From CAZVFE01 sp964626405 (GTDB lineage Bacteria > Bacteroidota > Bacteroidia > Cytophagales > Spirosomataceae), in NCBI GenBank assembly GCA_964626405.1, contig CAZVFE010000030.1:1-17676 (forward strand): a stretch of 17,676 nucleotides of DNA. The letters run 5' to 3'. Below the pieces are notes generated by a model. It saw only the letters and a program-made list of their open reading frames with translations. It was not told the origin of the DNA and ran no database searches. Made by a program: the position numbers and the translations under genes. Shown here one piece after another: positions 14,170 through 17,676 of this stretch. The stretch's first letter is position 1. Every line of letters begins with the position of its first letter.

Positions 14170-16638
14170 ATGGAATTGGAAGATCAAACTTTTTTTGTGG
14201 ATGTTTTATTGCCATTGCCCCTACCTAAGCCCTTTACTTATCGGGTGCCAAGGAATATGGAGCATTTTTTGCAAAAGCATATTCGTGTAGTGGTACCTTT
14301 TGGTTCTCAGAAGGTTATCACAGGTTTGATTTTGGATATTCATCATCATCCTCCGAAGAATTATTCCGCAAAATACTTATTGGAGATTTTAGATTCTTCC
14401 CCCATTATTTCCAATCAACAAATTGAACTATTCAATTGGATTGCTCAATATTATTTTTGTCAATTAGGAGAGGTTTTCAATGCTGCTCTTCCTTCTGGAC
14501 TTAAAATTTCCTCTGAATCTAAGGTTCAAATAAATCCAAATTTCCTAGATTTTCAGGAATTGAGTCCACGTGAAACTGAAATATTCAATTTAATAAAGGA
14601 GAAAAATGAATTGAATTATGATTCAATAGCCTCTGCTTTAGAGATAAAATCTGCTTATCATTATATTAAGGCGATGGTTCAGAAAGGGGCTATTTTCATA
14701 TTTGATGAATTAAAATATCGCTATACTCCGAAGGTCATTCGTAAAATTCGTTTAACCAAAGACTATATTTCTTTGGAGGCCATAAATCAATTAATTCATA
14801 CTTTAGAAAAGAAGGCTAAACAATTAGAAGTAGTGCTTTTCTATCTATCCTTTGTTCCCATTAACAAATTAGATGAATTAAATGAAAAGGGTATAGCAAA
14901 ATCTATTTGTAATGATTTATCTGAAAGTTCTATTCAGACTTTAGTCAAAAATGGAGTTTTTGAATTTTTTGAACAAATAGTTTCCCGCTTTGATGAGAAT
15001 GATGAAACCATTGATAATCATACCTTGTCTGTACATCAAAAGCAGGCATATGATTCTATTCTTGAGCAATTCATGCAGAAAGATACCATCCTTTTTCATG
15101 GAGTTACAGGCTCAGGGAAAACAGAAGTATATATTGAATTAATCAAGGAAGTAATCCAACAAGGAGATCAAGTATTGTTTTTATTGCCAGAAATTGCCCT
15201 TACTACCCAAATGGTTATTCGATTAAAACGGATTTTTGGGGATAAAATGGGGGTTTATCATTCTAAATATTCAGAAAATGAACGAGTGGAGGTTTGGAAT
15301 TCAATTCTTGAAGAAAAGTTTTCCTTGATAGTAGGCGTTCGTTCCGCAGTATTTTTGCCATTTAATAAATTGGGATTAATAATAGTGGATGAAGAACATG
15401 AGCCTTCTTATAAACAAGTAGATCCAGCTCCTCGTTACCATGCGAGGGATGTTGCACTTTACCTGGCACAAAAACATCATTCAAAGGTATTATTGGGCTC
15501 TGCTACCCCAAGTCTTGAATCCTATTATTCTGCCCAAACTGGTAAATTTGGTTTTGTAGAACTCAAACAACGTTTTGGAAATATTCCTCTACCCCATATT
15601 CAATTGATTTCTTTGAAAGAAAAAATGAAATCAAAGAAATGGAAAGGCGGCCTCTCTGAGGAATTAATTCAATTATTAAATGCGAATTATGAAAGGGGGA
15701 AACAAAGCTTATTATTTCAAAATAGAAGAGGATATTCACCCTATTTACAATGTCAGGATTGTGAATGGATTGCACCTTGTATCCAATGCGATGTAAGTCT
15801 TACCTATCACCACCATGCCAACGAATTAAAATGTCATTATTGCGGGTATAAAGAAACCCTTCCAAGAAGATGTTCGGCTTGTGGGAGTACGAATATTATG
15901 ACGATGGGTTATGGAACGGAAAAGGTAGAGGAAGAAATAGAATTGATTTTTCCGAATGCCAAAATTGCTCGTGTAGATTTGGATACTACACGCTCCAAAA
16001 CAGCTATTTCCAGTTTATTAAAAGATGTTCAAAATGGAGAAGTAGATTTTATTGTTGGAACCCAAATGGTTGCCAAGGGGTTGGACTTCGACAATTTGAA
16101 TTTGGTAGCGATTTTGGATGCAGATAGGATGATCAATTTTCCTGATTTTCGTTCCCATGAAAGAGCGTTTCAGTTACTTACCCAAGTAGCAGGAAGGGCA
16201 GGTAGAAGATCTGAGGTAGGACAAGTATATATGCAAACAGCCCAGCCCTCGCATTATTTAATTCAGGCGATTCAGAATCATGGTTACGAAAAAGTATATC
16301 ATACTGAAATACAAGAAAGAGAAAATTTTCATTATCCTCCCTTTTCAAAATTGATAAAAATAATCCTAAAACATCCCGAAAGAGATGCAGTTCATTTAGC
16401 TGCATTTGATTTAGGACGAAAATTAAAGATTAAATACGGTACGCAAAGGGTATTGGGGCCAGAGGCACCCATGATTGAGAAAATTCGAAATCAATATGCC
16501 CGGGAAATTATGATAAAATTAGAAAAGACTGCTTCACCATCTAAATTCAAAGCCTTGATTAAAGAAGATTTTGAAGAATGGTTTAAAGAAAAAGTCTATC
16601 GAAAAGTTCAGATTATTGTGGATGTGGATCCAATTTAA
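14170..16638 (+). CDS. priA: primosomal protein N' (replication restart helicase PriA)
   Basis: PriA is the 3'-to-5' superfamily 2 DNA helicase that recognises abandoned replication forks and reloads the replisome. The 822 residues match Bacteroidota PriA. The N-terminal 3'-DNA-binding domain begins FFVDVLLPLPLPKPFTYRVP. A winged-helix region spans about 115-290. Helicase motif I (Walker A) is GVTGSGKT at 311-318, motif II is DEEH at 407-410, and GSATPSLESY is motif III. The zinc module has all eight cysteines, at 528, 531, 537, 540, 555, 558, 568 and 571. Later motifs include FIVGTQMVAKGLDF, AILDADRMINFPDFR and QVAGRAGR. The C-terminal domain ends KVQIIVDVDPI. Its stop codon interlocks with that of the convergent nitroreductase gene. 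Confidence 0.97.
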   Translation: MELEDQTFFVDVLLPLPLPKPFTYRVPRNMEHFLQKHIRVVVPFGSQKVITGLILDIHHHPPKNYSAKYLLEILDSSPIISNQQIELFNWIAQYYFCQLGEVFNAALPSGLKISSESKVQINPNFLDFQELSPRETEIFNLIKEKNELNYDSIASALEIKSAYHYIKAMVQKGAIFIFDELKYRYTPKVIRKIRLTKDYISLEAINQLIHTLEKKAKQLEVVLFYLSFVPINKLDELNEKGIAKSICNDLSESSIQTLVKNGVFEFFEQIVSRFDENDETIDNHTLSVHQKQAYDSILEQFMQKDTILFHGVTGSGKTEVYIELIKEVIQQGDQVLFLLPEIALTTQMVIRLKRIFGDKMGVYHSKYSENERVEVWNSILEEKFSLIVGVRSAVFLPFNKLGLIIVDEEHEPSYKQVDPAPRYHARDVALYLAQKHHSKVLLGSATPSLESYYSAQTGKFGFVELKQRFGNIPLPHIQLISLKEKMKSKKWKGGLSEELIQLLNANYERGKQSLLFQNRRGYSPYLQCQDCEWIAPCIQCDVSLTYHHHANELKCHYCGYKETLPRRCSACGSTNIMTMGYGTEKVEEEIELIFPNAKIARVDLDTTRSKTAISSLLKDVQNGEVDFIVGTQMVAKGLDFDNLNLVAILDADRMINFPDFRSHERAFQLLTQVAGRAGRRSEVGQVYMQTAQPSHYLIQAIQNHGYEKVYHTEIQERENFHYPPFSKLIKIILKHPERDAVHLAAFDLGRKLKIKYGTQRVLGPEAPMIEKIRNQYAREIMIKLEKTASPSKFKALIKEDFEEWFKEKVYRKVQIIVDVDPI

Positions 16639-17348
16639 AACTTCTTAATCACTTCAGAATTATCAATTCGGAATCTTTCTCCATAAATACCCTCTTTTAG
16701 GCCCTTTCCCACAGAAATGATCATCGAAATTTCTGCATCTTTAGGTAATTGAAGATATTTTTTTAATCTATTACGGTCGAATCCCTCCATCGGACAAGAA
16801 TCAAAATCCTGTTCAGCTATGGATAACATAAAGGTTTGGGCTGCCAAAGCAATGGATTTATGGACCATTATTCTCTGGTCTGCTTTTCCTCCCATTCGGT
16901 AAAATGGTTTTGAAATGCTTGAAAATCCACATATTGCTTTTCTTACTAAGGTCCAAAATCCGAAAGGATCCTGACGATAAACGAGGGGCATTAATTTTGA
17001 ATAATAGGATAGGGCTTGTTTACCCCTTTTGCTTGTTTGGTCTTCAATGGATTTCTTTACAAATTGATAATTTGCATCTGCTCTTTGCTTCCAAAGACCT
17101 TGTCTGGTAATGAAAAATACCAAGTATTTGGCAGTTTTAGCAGCTGATTGATTTAAACAAATAGGGGTAATCTCCTCAATTTTTTTAGGATCAGCAGTAT
17201 AATAAAATTCCCATAATTGCATATTAGAGGAATTCGGAGATAAAATGGCCCGTTCAAGGGATTTTTGTATAACTTCCTCAGGCACTTCAATCTCAGGAGC
17301 GTATTTTCTATTCGATCTCCTCCGAGAAATTATTTGATCCAGATTCAT
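16635..17348 (-). CDS. nitroreductase family FMN-dependent oxidoreductase
   Basis: This 237-residue protein belongs to the nitroreductase/FMN reductase superfamily, whose members are FMN-bound dimers that use NAD(P)H to reduce nitro groups, quinones or other substrates. The N-terminal segment RRRSNRKYAP (about 8-17) contains the phosphate-contacting Arg/Ser pattern of the FMN site. SPNSSNMQLWEFYY gives the second FMN contact region. ALAAQTFMLSIAEQDFDSCPMEGFD is the conserved later segment (shown in parts: ALAAQTFMLS and DSCPMEGFD). A final GERFRID precedes the C-terminus. The ATG at 17348 matches the family N-terminus (MNLDQIISRRRS) and makes the gene overlap the end of obg by 41 bases; a start at 17402 is possible but less likely. 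The physiological substrate cannot be deduced. It ends tail to tail with priA. Confidence 0.88.
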   Translation of the reverse strand: MNLDQIISRRRSNRKYAPEIEVPEEVIQKSLERAILSPNSSNMQLWEFYYTADPKKIEEITPICLNQSAAKTAKYLVFFITRQGLWKQRADANYQFVKKSIEDQTSKRGKQALSYYSKLMPLVYRQDPFGFWTLVRKAICGFSSISKPFYRMGGKADQRIMVHKSIALAAQTFMLSIAEQDFDSCPMEGFDRNRLKKYLQLPKDAEISMIISVGKGLKEGIYGERFRIDNSEVIKKF

Positions 17349-17676
17349 TTTCTTCAATTTTAGGACTAGGGATATTTCGAATGATCGCCTTCCAGATTTC
17401 ATCTTTCAATTCCATTAATCCTGTTTGGGTAACGGATGAAATAAACATTACTGAAAAATCTTTTGGAAATTCTTGACGAATGCCTTCCATCAATTCTTCA
17501 TCCAATAAATCAGATTTTGAAATTGTAATTACACGATCTTTTTTAAGTAATTCGGGATTATATTTTTCTAATTCTTTTAATAATACCAAATATTCTTCGT
17601 AGCAGTTTTTAGCATCTGCAGCAATTAAAAAACATAAGATTGAATTTCTTTCAATATGTCTTAAAAAGCGGATTCC
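17308..17676 (-). CDS. obg: GTPase Obg/CgtA, partial (C-terminal end)
   Basis: Only the last 122 codons are visible; the gene enters from the right edge. The reading frame opens at the edge with GIRFLRHIERNSILCFLIAA, typical of the Obg GTPase domain after the G3 motif. It continues with KELEKYNPELL, the G4 region VITISKSDLLDEEL (SKSD in place of NKxD) and the G5-like FISSVTQTG. The protein ends soon after the G domain with a short acidic/polar tail, so it lacks the extra C-terminal OCT domain found in Gram-positive Obg. Obg is an essential GTPase in large-ribosomal-subunit assembly and stress signalling. The nitroreductase gene begins inside its 3' end on the same strand, suggesting co-transcription. 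Confidence 0.92.
   Translation of the reverse strand, partial: GIRFLRHIERNSILCFLIAADAKNCYEEYLVLLKELEKYNPELLKKDRVITISKSDLLDEELMEGIRQEFPKDFSVMFISSVTQTGLMELKDEIWKAIIRNIPSPKIEENESGSNNFSEEIE

Noticed and set aside
15870..16127. An 85-codon plus-strand frame within priA
   Set aside because: It is a frame-shifted reading of the PriA helicase domain, which is intact in its own frame.

Overview
The window is a gene-dense, AT-rich chromosomal segment from a member of the Bacteroidota, most likely a Cytophagales-like organism. The placement rests on a PorP/SprF-GldK-GldL-GldM-GldN cluster, which is the core of the type IX secretion system (T9SS) and gliding apparatus found only in this phylum. It is supported by several matches to the Bacteroidota -7 promoter element TAnnTTTG and by the lack of obvious Shine-Dalgarno sequences. 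No tRNA, rRNA, CRISPR array, insertion sequence or phage gene was seen, and no gap between genes exceeds about 175 bases.

Layout. Bases 1-2606 (minus strand) hold an apparent operon: recN (DNA repair ATPase), a small lipoprotein of unknown function, and a SCO1/SenC copper-chaperone-like lipoprotein that runs off the left edge. A 144-base divergent gap follows. On the plus strand come sucD (succinyl-CoA synthetase alpha) and, 3 bases later, a membrane protein resembling the DUF4271 family. Next is hemD (uroporphyrinogen-III synthase) with a near-ideal Bacteroidota promoter. Then comes the T9SS run porP-gldK-gldL-gldM-gldN (5723-11160).

Tail to tail with gldN, on the minus strand, is a second operon, pyk (pyruvate kinase)-plsC (acyltransferase)-gldD, whose last gene is another gliding/T9SS protein. 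A 172-base divergent gap separates pyk from priA (replication-restart helicase, plus strand). priA meets a nitroreductase tail to tail, and the nitroreductase lies just downstream of, and overlaps, the 3' end of obg, which runs off the right edge.

How the genes work together. GldK and GldN form the periplasmic ring attached to the outer membrane, PorP is an outer-membrane partner, and GldL/GldM are the proton-driven inner-membrane motor. GldD is an accessory factor required for gliding and secretion in Flavobacterium. The other genes are housekeeping (TCA cycle, glycolysis, heme, phospholipid, DNA repair, ribosome assembly).

Nothing here is clearly an undescribed system. The most unusual points are in the secretion genes: GldK and GldD lack the lipoprotein cysteine expected of their families, GldD has no cysteine at all and appears to start with TTG inside the end of plsC, and GldN has a low-complexity Gly/Ser/Asp-rich stretch. 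Also notable are two convergent gene pairs whose stop codons interlock in the same four bases, TTAA, and TTG triplets of promoter -7 boxes that lie in frame with the downstream gene and can mislead start-site calls.
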